A stretch of 64,000 nt of DNA. Source: Actinomycetota bacterium. GTDB lineage: Bacteria; Actinomycetota; Actinomycetes; S36-B12; CAIYMF01. The notes under the pieces are model-generated. The model was not told where the DNA came from, made no database searches, and worked only from the letters and a program-made list of their open reading frames with translations. A program made the translations under genes and the position numbers. Positions 15,951 to 24,580 of this stretch are shown in pieces. The stretch's first letter is position 1, and every line of letters starts with the position of its first letter. The stretch is from assembly GCA_026393115.1 (NCBI GenBank), contig JAPLAU010000033.1:110938-174937 (forward strand), given 5' to 3'.

Positions 15951-17228
15951 TCACGTGGCTGGATGGACAGGTGCTAAGGGCACTACCGGGGCGGGGACTG
16001 GCTGTCCGCACGTGCTGGGCGCGGGCTTACCGGTGAACCTGTCGGTCGCCCACGCGATGAAGGCGGGTCCTCCCGCCAAAACGGCATTTTGGTGGACTAC
16101 TCCCCCGAGCCACAGAGTCTGCAGCCGAACCCCTGCCTCACACCACTGGTTGTTCAAGAGCGCATTGGACGAAGCCAACACGACGGTGTCGGCGGTTCCC
16201 TGAGCAAGGAACATGGCCATTCCTGCGGGTGGCGGACTCGGAGTTTGCTCCGCGATGACGGCACTCCACGCGGCATCATGATTGGGATCGCTGCTCAGAA
16301 ACGATCGCCCCAGTTGATCTTGAACCACGCCGACTATCGCTCCCTCGACCACGCATCTGCTTAACAGGGTGTCGAGATTTCTCATTCCGTACTCACTGAC
16401 CGCCGGTGCCAAGTTGAGTTTGGGATAATTCGTGCTCCACGATGCGTAGCCGTACGGTCCGACGGCCCAGCCCACTGCAGTATTCCATTGCTGGCCGAAG
16501 ATCTCGGCCAATTCCGCCGCCGGTGCGGCGGCCCCAACTCCAACCAGATGCAACTCAGGAGCAAGTGCTGCTGCCCGGCTGGCAGTCGACAGGGCAGCAT
16601 GACCACCCGCCGACGAACCCCACACCACCCACTCCTTGCCTACAAGAGATTGAGGAAACTGCTGGGCCGCGCGCACGCTGTTGACAACATCGCGCGCTTC
16701 CTGATCTGCGATGAGGTAGGTCGCTGGGCCCTCTACTCCGAGTCCAAGAAAATCGGTCGCGGTGACGACCCAGCCCGCCTGCAGCGCGGGATCGAGCCAT
16801 TCGGATTCGCTGTTAGTGGAGTTGCGCGAGGGCGCGCACTGGGGAGCGAGTCCGACCGTACCGTGCGCGTAGGCCAGGACTTTGCGCCCACCTGAAGGAA
16901 CTGGTGCCGTAGGAATGAAGATGCGGCCGCTCACGGCCACGGGCTTTCCTTGCGCGTCGATGCTTGTGTAAACGATGCGGTAACCGGTGCCGCCGGGCAC
17001 CGAGTAGCCAAGTGGTTCGGACCGAATGATCGCACCGGGGGTCACGGGAATGGGCATCGTGATTTCGTAGAAGGGGTCAAGCGCGGCGGCTGCGTTGTTC
17101 TTCTCACGAGAATGCACGAAAAGCGCCGTTGAGAAGACGAGGGCAGCAAGCACGATCAGCACAATCGCAGCCACGCCGATGGACCTCAGGCAACCAAAAC
17201 GATCGTTGGGCTGGACGGACCCTGACAT
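15951..17228 (-). CDS. Secretory lipase-like alpha/beta hydrolase
   Basis: A 425-aa protein anchored or secreted through a hydrophobic segment at residues 17-40 (SIGVAAIVLIVLAALVFSTALFV). The hydrolase part has KVLAYAHGTVGLAPQCAPS, the nucleophile elbow VVWGSSAGGHAALS and a late His in the segment LWLGGVVHQN; the acid residue is probably Asp in FLAQGTADTVV. This is the LIP/secretory lipase pattern (PF03583) common in actinobacteria and fungi, acting on lipids or esters outside the membrane. A Pro-rich C-terminus follows. It is an isolated transcription unit. Confidence 0.83.
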   Translation of the reverse strand: MSGSVQPNDRFGCLRSIGVAAIVLIVLAALVFSTALFVHSREKNNAAAALDPFYEITMPIPVTPGAIIRSEPLGYSVPGGTGYRIVYTSIDAQGKPVAVSGRIFIPTAPVPSGGRKVLAYAHGTVGLAPQCAPSRNSTNSESEWLDPALQAGWVVTATDFLGLGVEGPATYLIADQEARDVVNSVRAAQQFPQSLVGKEWVVWGSSAGGHAALSTASRAAALAPELHLVGVGAAAPAAELAEIFGQQWNTAVGWAVGPYGYASWSTNYPKLNLAPAVSEYGMRNLDTLLSRCVVEGAIVGVVQDQLGRSFLSSDPNHDAAWSAVIAEQTPSPPPAGMAMFLAQGTADTVVLASSNALLNNQWCEAGVRLQTLWLGGVVHQNAVLAGGPAFIAWATDRFTGKPAPSTCGQPVPAPVVPLAPVHPAT

Positions 17229-17304
17229 GGTGTGACGCTAGCAGCCGCCCTACCCGTCCGCGTCATTACAGCCTGTGAGGCAGTGAGCGGATTACCCTCA
17301 CGCT

Positions 17305-17880
17305 ATGGACGTCAGCGGGTTCCTGCTTCTCACCGGGCTGGGGCTTGCTGTCGCCGCAGGTCTCAACGCGTATATCCCCCTTCTCATCGCCGGGCTCTTG
17401 GCGCACTTTGGCGTGATTCACCTCGCGAACCCGTATGACCTGCTCGCTTCATGGCCAGCGTTGATCATCTTGATCGCACTGCTGGCGGTTGAGATTGTCG
17501 CTGACAAAGTTCCAGCGATTGATTCGTTCAACGACGTGGTTCAGACGCTCGTGCGGCCAGCATCGGGTGCCGTGCTCTTTGCTGGGGCCATCGCGCCCAA
17601 TAGCGACTGGAGTCAGGCGCTAGGACTGATCGCCGGACTGGTGACAGCCGGATCCGTGCATGCGGTGAAGACTTCGGTACGTCCGGTGGCGAACGTGGCA
17701 ACCGGCGGGATTGCAGCGCCGGTTCTCAGCACCGTCGAGGATATTTTCTCGGTGGTCATGTCGTTCGCTGCGATTCTCTTTCCAGTGCTGGTGATCGTGT
17801 TGATCGTGGTGTTGGCGTGGCTTGCGTGGAGGGCGCTACAGCGAATTCGACGGGCAGCCGGTAGAACAGCGCCGACCTAA
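17305..17880 (+). CDS. DUF4126 membrane protein
   Basis: A 191-aa membrane protein. It starts GFLLLTGLGLAVAAGLNAYIPLLIAGLLAHFG and has the family segment VEIVADKVPAIDSFNDVVQTLVRPASGAVLFAG. SVHAVKTSVRPVANVATGG and a long hydrophobic C-terminal helix follow, ending in a basic tail. This matches DUF4126, about four membrane segments, function unknown. It is monocistronic, with the convergent TetR gene 18 bp away. Confidence 0.85.
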   Translation: MDVSGFLLLTGLGLAVAAGLNAYIPLLIAGLLAHFGVIHLANPYDLLASWPALIILIALLAVEIVADKVPAIDSFNDVVQTLVRPASGAVLFAGAIAPNSDWSQALGLIAGLVTAGSVHAVKTSVRPVANVATGGIAAPVLSTVEDIFSVVMSFAAILFPVLVIVLIVVLAWLAWRALQRIRRAAGRTAPT

Positions 17881-17898
17881 AGACTCCTACGACGACAG

Positions 17899-18498
17899 CT
17901 ATCCGAAAAGCCGGTCAACCAGTTGACTGATCAAATCGACCCACGCCTGTTCATCAACGTGTTCTGGGCTGATGTCATCGACAACCTTGCCGAGTGTGTA
18001 GGCCTGAACCAGAACGGCTGCGGCGTGCGGATCGAAGTCGATGTTCATCCACCCCTTCGACTGCGCCTCGCGAAAGAGGTCAACGAGAGCCCCGGTAACG
18101 CGTTGCTGTTCGACTCCGAGAGCAACTCGGAACCGATCGCTGCTGCCGGCCCTGCCGGCCGAACGTGCGCGCTCGTACCTGTTTGCTGCCAGGTCGCGAC
18201 CTTGAGTAGCGAGGGTCACCGCTTTGATACCGTCGAAGAACGCGTCGCGTGTTTCGGACAGGGTGACCACTTCGACAATTGCCTCAATCGACAGATCAAC
18301 TGTCGCACTGAATCGGTAGACGAGAGCGCCTTCTATGAGATCGTCTAAATCCTCAAAGTGGTGGTAAAGCGAACCCCGCGAGATTCCAGAGCGGGTAAGA
18401 ACCTCTTCAACATGCACTTTGTCGGGGCTACCGCCGTCGAGTAGGGCAACGGTAGTCAGGATCAGTCGTTCCCGAGTGGGATGCATGGGCTGGGGCAC
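17899..18498 (-). CDS. TetR-family transcriptional regulator
   Basis: A 199-aa regulator. The N-terminal helix-turn-helix is clear: RERLILTTVALLDGGSPDKVHVEEVLTRSGISRGSLYHHFEDLDDLIEGAL. The remaining 140 residues form a helical ligand domain. The GTG at 18498 is used; an ATG four codons later is possible. It is divergent from the alcohol-dehydrogenase/acyltransferase/CapA run with an 84-bp gap, so it may control that run. No convincing palindrome was seen in the gap. Confidence 0.88.
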   Translation of the reverse strand: MPQPMHPTRERLILTTVALLDGGSPDKVHVEEVLTRSGISRGSLYHHFEDLDDLIEGALVYRFSATVDLSIEAIVEVVTLSETRDAFFDGIKAVTLATQGRDLAANRYERARSAGRAGSSDRFRVALGVEQQRVTGALVDLFREAQSKGWMNIDFDPHAAAVLVQAYTLGKVVDDISPEHVDEQAWVDLISQLVDRLFG

Positions 18499-18582
18499 AG
18501 TGCTAAGCGTACGGACTGCTGGTTGTGGAGGTGTGGCAGACGCTAACGTTGCCCCACGTCCCGTGACGTTCTGGAGGAAGCA

Positions 18583-19674
18583 ATGCTGTCCATATTCTGC
18601 TCACCGTCGCGTTATGTTCAGGGTCCGGGCGCCAGCCGACAGCTCGGCACTCAGATGCGAGCGATCGGCCTTGAGGGTCCCGTTTTTGTGCTGGCAAGCG
18701 CGCGCATTGAAGACCTCCTAGGGGCTACCTGGGCTGAGAGTTTCGCCGAGGTGGGCCTGGAATTTGTCATCGGGCGATTCGGTGGTGAGTGCAGTGAGGA
18801 TGAGATCGCACTAGGTGTCGCTGCGGCCACGGCATGCAACGCGCGAAGTGTCGTCGGCGTCGGAGGCGGCAAAGCGTTGGATGCAGCGCGGGCCGTCGCA
18901 AGCCGACTGGGAATCTCGATCGTCAATTGCCCCACACTTGCCTCAAGCGATGCTCCGTGCAGCGCTCTGTCGGTTGTCTATGCGGCAGACGGCACGGTTG
19001 AGAGTTATCAGTTCTACCCACGAAACCCAGCGTTGGTGCTGGTCGACACCTCCGTCATTGCTCAGGCACCGCGGCGGCTTCTGGTTTCTGGAATGGGTGA
19101 CGCATTGGCCACGTGGTTCGAGGCGCGCACGGTCATCGAGGCCCGTTCACCAAACCAAGTGAAAGGGTTGACGACTGCATCTGCTGGCGCTCTCGCTGAA
19201 CTCTGCTACCGCACTTTGCTGGCGGATGGTGTCGCCGCCGCTCGATCGGTTGAGGTGCAGGCGGTGACCCCCGCACTCGAGCGAATCGTGGAGGCCAACA
19301 CTCTGCTCTCGGGTCTTGGTTTTGAATCCGGAGGGCTAGCAATCGCGCATTCGGTGCATAACGGCATCACCACGGCACCGGGCTCCCACGAGTATCTTCA
19401 CGGTGAGAAGGTGGCATTCGGTTTGCTCGTGCAACTTGTTGCCGAGGGTCGGCCCACGCACGAACTCGATGAAGTGATTGCCTTCTCGACATCGGTCGGA
19501 CTCCCCACCCAACTGTCACAGGTAGGAATGAGCGCCAACGCAACCGACGAACTGTGGGCGGCAGCTCAGCGCACCGTGGAGCCGGGTGAGACAGCCCATC
19601 ACGAGCCTTTCGAAGTAACAGCTGAGCTCATTTACGACGCGATGCTCGCTGCCGATCGGTATGCCGCAGGCTGA
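18583..19674 (+). CDS. Iron-type alcohol dehydrogenase (glycerol dehydrogenase-like)
   Basis: A 363-aa cytoplasmic NAD-dependent dehydrogenase of the GldA group. It has YVQGPGASRQLG at the N-terminus, the nucleotide-binding VVGVGGGKALDAARAVA and TLASSDAPCSALSVVY. Metal ligands are Asp in SGMGDALATWFEART and two His in LAIAHSVHNG and EYLHGEKVAFG. Length and order match glycerol dehydrogenase. It starts a rightward run with the acyltransferase (1 bp gap) and the FN3-CapA gene, divergent from TetR. Polyol oxidation is the best guess. Confidence 0.9.
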   Translation: MLSIFCSPSRYVQGPGASRQLGTQMRAIGLEGPVFVLASARIEDLLGATWAESFAEVGLEFVIGRFGGECSEDEIALGVAAATACNARSVVGVGGGKALDAARAVASRLGISIVNCPTLASSDAPCSALSVVYAADGTVESYQFYPRNPALVLVDTSVIAQAPRRLLVSGMGDALATWFEARTVIEARSPNQVKGLTTASAGALAELCYRTLLADGVAAARSVEVQAVTPALERIVEANTLLSGLGFESGGLAIAHSVHNGITTAPGSHEYLHGEKVAFGLLVQLVAEGRPTHELDEVIAFSTSVGLPTQLSQVGMSANATDELWAAAQRTVEPGETAHHEPFEVTAELIYDAMLAADRYAAG

Positions 19675-19675
19675 C

Positions 19676-21118
19676 ATGGCTCGACTCTTCCTTCAAGTTC
19701 CCGCGGTCGATGCCGCTCTGGCTACCCCGGCCGGTCGGGATCGTGTCGTCGACGGAGTGCGGGCGTTCGCACTCATTGTGGTGGTCGCGGGTCACGGCCT
19801 GATGGGCGTGGTGGCGTGGAGCGCCGAAGGTCCGCGTGTCGGCAACATCCTGTCCGCGCTTCCCGCTCTCAAGGGCATCACGTGGGTGCTTCAGGTGATG
19901 CCTCTGTTGTTCTTCGCCGGTGGAGCAGCGAACGCTATTTCGTGGGATCGGCGAGGTGCCAAGAACGACACGTATGCCCAGTGGGTGTGGGCACGAGCGG
20001 CACGTCTTTTGCGTCCCGCGTGGTTGTACCTCGCTGCGTGCGCGCTTATTGCCGCGTTGGTATCGCTGTTCACGACGGCGGCCTATTCCGATGCGCTCTT
20101 GGGTGTCATTACGCAGCTGTTGTGGTTTCTGGGCGTCTATCTGGTCGTGACGGCCCTCACTCCTCTGTTCACGATCCTGAGCCCTCTGCGAGCCACCGCA
20201 CTGGTGTTGGGGCTGGTGGTAATCAGCGGCGCCGTTGATGTGGCGCGTTTTCACTGGGGTTGGCCAATGGCGATCGGCATCCTCAACTTCGTCATTGTGT
20301 GGTGCGTTCCGACCTATCTCGGAGCACTTCGATCACGAGGGGTTCTCGCGCGGGTACCTGTCGTGGCGCTCGCGATTGTGGCAGCCCTCGCGCTGGGACT
20401 GTGTGCACTTCTCATTCGCATCGGTCCTTGGCCGCTGTCGCTCATCGGGCTTCCGGATGAGCCCATCGGCAATATGGCACCGCCGACTGTGATCTTGGCG
20501 CTGCACTCGGTGGTCTGGGTGTGCGTCATCACCGTGTTCAACAGGCAGCTCACCGCCCTGCTGCATCGTGCGGCGGTGTGGCAACGGGTGGTCGGAATCA
20601 ATCTGTGCGCGATGACCCTGTACTTGTGGCACCTACCGGTGTTGGTAGGCGTCACACTTGCGCTGCATCTGCTAGGTCTGGATCGGCCAGTGACACTGCG
20701 TGCAGACGGCTTACCCATTCCCGATGGTGGGGCTTTCTGGTTGGGCACAGTGGGATTCCTCCTCGTCTTCGCAGTAGGCGTATGGGCAGTGGTGCGCCTG
20801 ATGTGGCCGTTCGAGCATGCGCCACTTCTGTGGTGGGACAGTCCGCCGCGAAGTGCGGCACCGCAGGGGACTCTCGCGTCGGTACTGGCACTCGTCGGCA
20901 CCGTAGGAGTCGGCATCTGCACGCTGGTGATCTCTGGAACCGGCCTTGCCGGCTTTCCAACCCGCGTCGTGCAATTCGCCGGCTTACCACTCAATGCCGC
21001 GGTGGCGATCGTCCTGCTGGTGGCATCGGGGGCACTGATTCGCTATGCCGGCTCGCCTCGATCACCACGTGCCGATGGTGAGGCGCGTGGCGGGTTACAG
21101 TCATCCGAGTCGAGTTGA
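19676..21118 (+). CDS. Acyltransferase-3 family membrane protein
   Basis: A 480-aa integral membrane acyltransferase. Residues 15-60 hold RDRVVDGVRAFALIVVVAGHGLMG with the catalytic His of the RxxxxDxxRxxA...H motif; then LLFFAGGAANAISW and WARAARLLRPAWLYLA follow. About ten membrane segments follow. Such proteins O-acylate surface polysaccharides or lipids. The ATG at 19676, just after the dehydrogenase stop, is chosen; an ATG at 19661 would overlap the dehydrogenase by 14 bp. The next gene encodes a secreted CapA-like protein. Confidence 0.87.
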   Translation: MARLFLQVPAVDAALATPAGRDRVVDGVRAFALIVVVAGHGLMGVVAWSAEGPRVGNILSALPALKGITWVLQVMPLLFFAGGAANAISWDRRGAKNDTYAQWVWARAARLLRPAWLYLAACALIAALVSLFTTAAYSDALLGVITQLLWFLGVYLVVTALTPLFTILSPLRATALVLGLVVISGAVDVARFHWGWPMAIGILNFVIVWCVPTYLGALRSRGVLARVPVVALAIVAALALGLCALLIRIGPWPLSLIGLPDEPIGNMAPPTVILALHSVVWVCVITVFNRQLTALLHRAAVWQRVVGINLCAMTLYLWHLPVLVGVTLALHLLGLDRPVTLRADGLPIPDGGAFWLGTVGFLLVFAVGVWAVVRLMWPFEHAPLLWWDSPPRSAAPQGTLASVLALVGTVGVGICTLVISGTGLAGFPTRVVQFAGLPLNAAVAIVLLVASGALIRYAGSPRSPRADGEARGGLQSSESS

Positions 21119-21137
21119 TTCGAGGGGGTGCAGCACG

Positions 21138-22868
21138 ATGAGGCGTTTTCGTGGTCGGGCAGCGTCGCTGGTGGCCGCACTCACCCTCGCGCTGCTCCTT
21201 GGAGTGAGCGGTTCACCGGCCCACGCCATCGGCAGTCCACCGAGCGCCCCTGCGATTGCGAAGCTGACTCCCTCATCGAGGCAACTCGCAGTGACCTGGA
21301 CTGTTCCCGACGATGGCGGGTCACTGCTGATCGGGTACCAGGTGGAAGTCGCGACCTCCGAAGGCGGAACCTTCGTGGTGCCCTCAGCCGGCACGTGCGC
21401 CGCCGCTGTCGACGCACTCACTCTCTCGTGCACGATCACTGACCTAGTGAACGGAACCACGTATTACGTTCACGTCATTGCAGTGAATGCGAATGGTCCG
21501 AGCGCTGCGTCACTCGCCGCCTGGGGTACCCCCTTCACGCGCGCTGACAAGACGCCTGCGCCGGTGGTGCGAGCAGGTTACGAATTGCTTGACCTGACGT
21601 GGGCTCCCAGCCCCAGCGACGGGGGTTCGAGTATCACCGGTTATGCCGTTCTCATTCGAAAGGGCCGTTTTGGCGCTTGGCTCGCACCGACCAGCGGGAC
21701 GTGCACTGGCGCATTACTGACTCGCTCCTGTCGCATCACGTCGCTGATCGGCGGTGCCGAGTACTTCGTGCGCATCGGTGTAGTGAATCTGGCCGGCCGT
21801 AATCTGTCGGCGGCCACGCGCGCCGTTCCACTCGCCAAAGGCGATCTCACCCTCGCTTTCGGTGGCGACGTTCACTTCAGCGGTGCCGCCAGCGCGCAAG
21901 CGGGTCCAGGTGGGCTGCATACTCTGCCCGCAATCTTTGCCGGTGCTGACCTAGCGATGGTGAACCTCGAAACCGCGATCACGACCAGCGGCTCCCCCAC
22001 CCCCAAGGAGTTCAACTTCCACGCTGGGCCTGGGGTCCTGCGCACGCTCGCACGTGCGGGGGTTGATGTAGTAACGATCGCCAACAACCACGGTATCGAT
22101 TACGGCTCCGTGGGCCTGCGCCAGACGCTTGCCGCCCGTGCCACGTCACCCGTGCCGATCGTCGGCGTTGGGCGCAACACCGCCGACGCCATTAAGCCGT
22201 ACACGACGACGGTCAAAGGCACGAGCGTTGCTTTCTTTGGCATCGTCGGACTTGATCTGGTCTACGAGGAGAATTCCGCTGTTGCCCGGAGTTGGCCAGC
22301 GACCGTCGATGGGCCTGGGCTCGCGGTTTGGCACAACCACTCGCGTGCGATTCTTGCGACAGTGAGAGCGTGGTCGACGAAGGTCGACGTGGTGGTGGTG
22401 TACGTGCACTGGGGATACGAAATGGCCACATGTCCCAACTCGATGCAGCGTACTGTTGCGCTGTCTTTGGCGCGCGCCGGCGCTGATGTCATTGTGGGAT
22501 CGCACCCGCATGTGCTTCAAGGTGCCGGCTTTATGGGACGTTCGGTTGTGGCCTATTCACTCGGAAACTTCGCGTGGTACTCGATCGCCGGTCGCCCGAG
22601 TGCGGCGTTGATGGTCAAGGTGCATGCGGGTCGCGCGGCTTCCTATAGTTGGCGACCCACCACCTACACCGATGCGGGTCTGCCCTATCTAGTTCAGGGG
22701 CAAGAGCGACGCGACACCCTGAGTTTGCTTGCTCAGAGATCGACAGCACAGTGTGTTCACTTGTCGCCCGTGTCGAGTGCCCGTCTGCCATTGATGCCGT
22801 TGCACCAGTCGACCTGCGTGTTGCCACTCACGGCTGCCGAACAGGTTCCCCACCCCGGTCTTGAGTAG
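21138..22868 (+). CDS. Secreted FN3-CapA (PGA_cap) metallophosphatase-like protein
   Basis: A 576-aa exported protein. A Sec signal peptide (MRRFRGRAASLVAALTLALLLG, cleavage after SPAHA) is followed by two fibronectin type III domains (about residues 32-125 and 128-225). The C-terminal CapA domain has LTLAFGGDVHFSG, MVNLETAIT, FNFHAGPGVLRTLARAGVDVVTIANNHGIDYG, VYVHWGYEM, VIVGSHPHVLQG and YSLGNFAWYS. These carry the Asp, Asn and His ligands of the calcineurin-like fold. CapA proteins take part in polyglutamate capsule or cell-wall polymer assembly. The ATG at 21138 follows GAGGGGG. The FN3 domains resemble those of the BspA-like proteins at 56-62 kb. Confidence 0.88.
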   Translation: MRRFRGRAASLVAALTLALLLGVSGSPAHAIGSPPSAPAIAKLTPSSRQLAVTWTVPDDGGSLLIGYQVEVATSEGGTFVVPSAGTCAAAVDALTLSCTITDLVNGTTYYVHVIAVNANGPSAASLAAWGTPFTRADKTPAPVVRAGYELLDLTWAPSPSDGGSSITGYAVLIRKGRFGAWLAPTSGTCTGALLTRSCRITSLIGGAEYFVRIGVVNLAGRNLSAATRAVPLAKGDLTLAFGGDVHFSGAASAQAGPGGLHTLPAIFAGADLAMVNLETAITTSGSPTPKEFNFHAGPGVLRTLARAGVDVVTIANNHGIDYGSVGLRQTLAARATSPVPIVGVGRNTADAIKPYTTTVKGTSVAFFGIVGLDLVYEENSAVARSWPATVDGPGLAVWHNHSRAILATVRAWSTKVDVVVVYVHWGYEMATCPNSMQRTVALSLARAGADVIVGSHPHVLQGAGFMGRSVVAYSLGNFAWYSIAGRPSAALMVKVHAGRAASYSWRPTTYTDAGLPYLVQGQERRDTLSLLAQRSTAQCVHLSPVSSARLPLMPLHQSTCVLPLTAAEQVPHPGLE

Positions 22869-22901
22869 CGTGTGGCGTCGCACGAGCCATGTCTGGGCGC
22901 A

Positions 22902-24542
22902 CTAGGCAGTGCGATCGTGCACGATGCGACCCGATGCCATTGTGAGTTCGACCGAGGCATCGGCAATGGGAGGTGCGCCATTCGCGAAGAGATTGTGATC
23001 GATGATGGCGAGGTCGGCACGCATCCCCTCCCGCAACGACCCTGACTCGGCCTCGTCGTGGTTCACGTACGCGGTTCCTGCAGTGAAGGCAGATAGAGCG
23101 TCGTGCAGGCCAATGCGTTGATCGGGAAGGAACGGCGCATTGTGTCGATTTTCGGGATCGACTCGAGTGACAGCAACCTCGATCTCCGCGAGAACGTCGG
23201 CGGTGGTCACCGACCAGTCGCTTCCCATCGCAAGAACCGTTCCGTGCTTGAGCAGATCGCCGAACGGATACTGCATCGCTCCACGATCCTCGCCGAGGAA
23301 GGGAATGGTGAGTTCAGCCATCTGCGGTTCCATTTGCGCCCAGTAGGGCTGGCAGTTGGCAACCACGTCCAATTCGCGGAAGCGTGGCACGTCGGCAGGT
23401 TGCACCACCTGAATGTGTGCAAGGTGATGCCGGTTGTCTCGCGCACCGTTGACTGCGCGTGCCGCCTGCACCGCGTCAAGCGCCACACGCACTGCGCGAT
23501 CTCCGATGGTGTGCATATGCACTTGAAAATCGAGTCGATCAAGTTCGGTAACCGCTGCTGCGAGTACGTCGGGGTCGATGAAGGCAATGCCACTGTTGTC
23601 GGTATGACCTCCGCATCCGTCGCAGTACGGCTGCAGCAGCGAGCCTGTGTAATTCTCGAGCACACCGTCGGTCATGATTTTCACCGTCGTTGGATGAAAT
23701 GAACCTGCAGCACCTGTGGCGCGTTGTTCGACGAAGTTGGAAATCTGCTCGACCCCCAACGACCTTTCCCACCACAGTGCGCCCACAACACGTGCCGTGA
23801 GTTGTCCAGTCGAGGCCAAAGAACGGTACGCACTCAGCGTGTCGGGTGTCACCCACGCGTCCTGCCACGCAGTGATTCCAAATGCGTGCAAGTACTCCTG
23901 AGCATTCAGAATCGCCCGCTGCCAATCATCATCGGTCGGTAGCGGAACGAACGTGTCGTTGAGCGAGTAGGCGGCACCTTCGTGCAAGGTGCCGGAAGGT
24001 TCACCGGTGACGGGATCACGCTCGATACGTCCGTCACTGGGATCTGATGTCGTGCGGTCAATGCCCGCAATCTCGAGGGCCCGACTGTTGACCCAGGCGC
24101 CATGCACATCGCGGTTGAACAGGAAGACAGGTCGGTCAGGAACGATGGCGTCGAGATCTTCCTTACGCGGGGTGCCGCCCGGGAAATACTCCATCGCCCA
24201 GCCGCCGCCAATAATCCACTCGGCATCGGGGTTCGCATCGGCGTACGCGCGGATAACGGCGAGGTAGTTCTCACGGCCTTCGATGTCGTTGAGAGCAATG
24301 TTCAATCGGTTTCGTCCACCGAATGGAGGGTGAATGTGCGAATCTTGGAATCCTGGCGTCACCATGCGCCCCGGCAGATGGCGGTGATCGGTCGCGGGGC
24401 CGATCAGGTCGCGCACATCGTCATCGGTGCCGACGCGCACGATGCGATCGCCTTGAATTGCTACGGCCTTCGCCCAACTGCGTGATGCGTCACCGCACCA
24501 GACATCAGCTCCAGTGATCACCACGTCCGCGAAGTTCGCCAT
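22902..24542 (-). CDS. YtcJ-type amidohydrolase (Amidohydro_3)
   Basis: A 546-aa metal-dependent hydrolase. It starts MANFADVVITGADVWCGDASRSWAKAVAIQGDRIVRVG, then has the HxH metal motif in GFQDSHIHPPFGG. NRDVHGAWVNSRALE, FHPTTVKIMTDGVLENYTG (the position of the bridging Lys), QVHMHTIGDRAVR, HLAHIQVV and the conserved Asp in AMGSDWSVTT follow. It ends in the beta-sandwich RADLAIIDHNLF. It is cytoplasmic and lies 38 bp downstream of a second YtcJ-type gene. The pair faces the amidase-ABC importer operon, so both may process amide or formamide compounds taken up by it. Substrate unknown. Confidence 0.9.
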   Translation of the reverse strand: MANFADVVITGADVWCGDASRSWAKAVAIQGDRIVRVGTDDDVRDLIGPATDHRHLPGRMVTPGFQDSHIHPPFGGRNRLNIALNDIEGRENYLAVIRAYADANPDAEWIIGGGWAMEYFPGGTPRKEDLDAIVPDRPVFLFNRDVHGAWVNSRALEIAGIDRTTSDPSDGRIERDPVTGEPSGTLHEGAAYSLNDTFVPLPTDDDWQRAILNAQEYLHAFGITAWQDAWVTPDTLSAYRSLASTGQLTARVVGALWWERSLGVEQISNFVEQRATGAAGSFHPTTVKIMTDGVLENYTGSLLQPYCDGCGGHTDNSGIAFIDPDVLAAAVTELDRLDFQVHMHTIGDRAVRVALDAVQAARAVNGARDNRHHLAHIQVVQPADVPRFRELDVVANCQPYWAQMEPQMAELTIPFLGEDRGAMQYPFGDLLKHGTVLAMGSDWSVTTADVLAEIEVAVTRVDPENRHNAPFLPDQRIGLHDALSAFTAGTAYVNHDEAESGSLREGMRADLAIIDHNLFANGAPPIADASVELTMASGRIVHDRTA

Positions 24543-24580
24543 CGTTGGTACTCCTCAACAATCGAAGGGGTTGATAGTGG

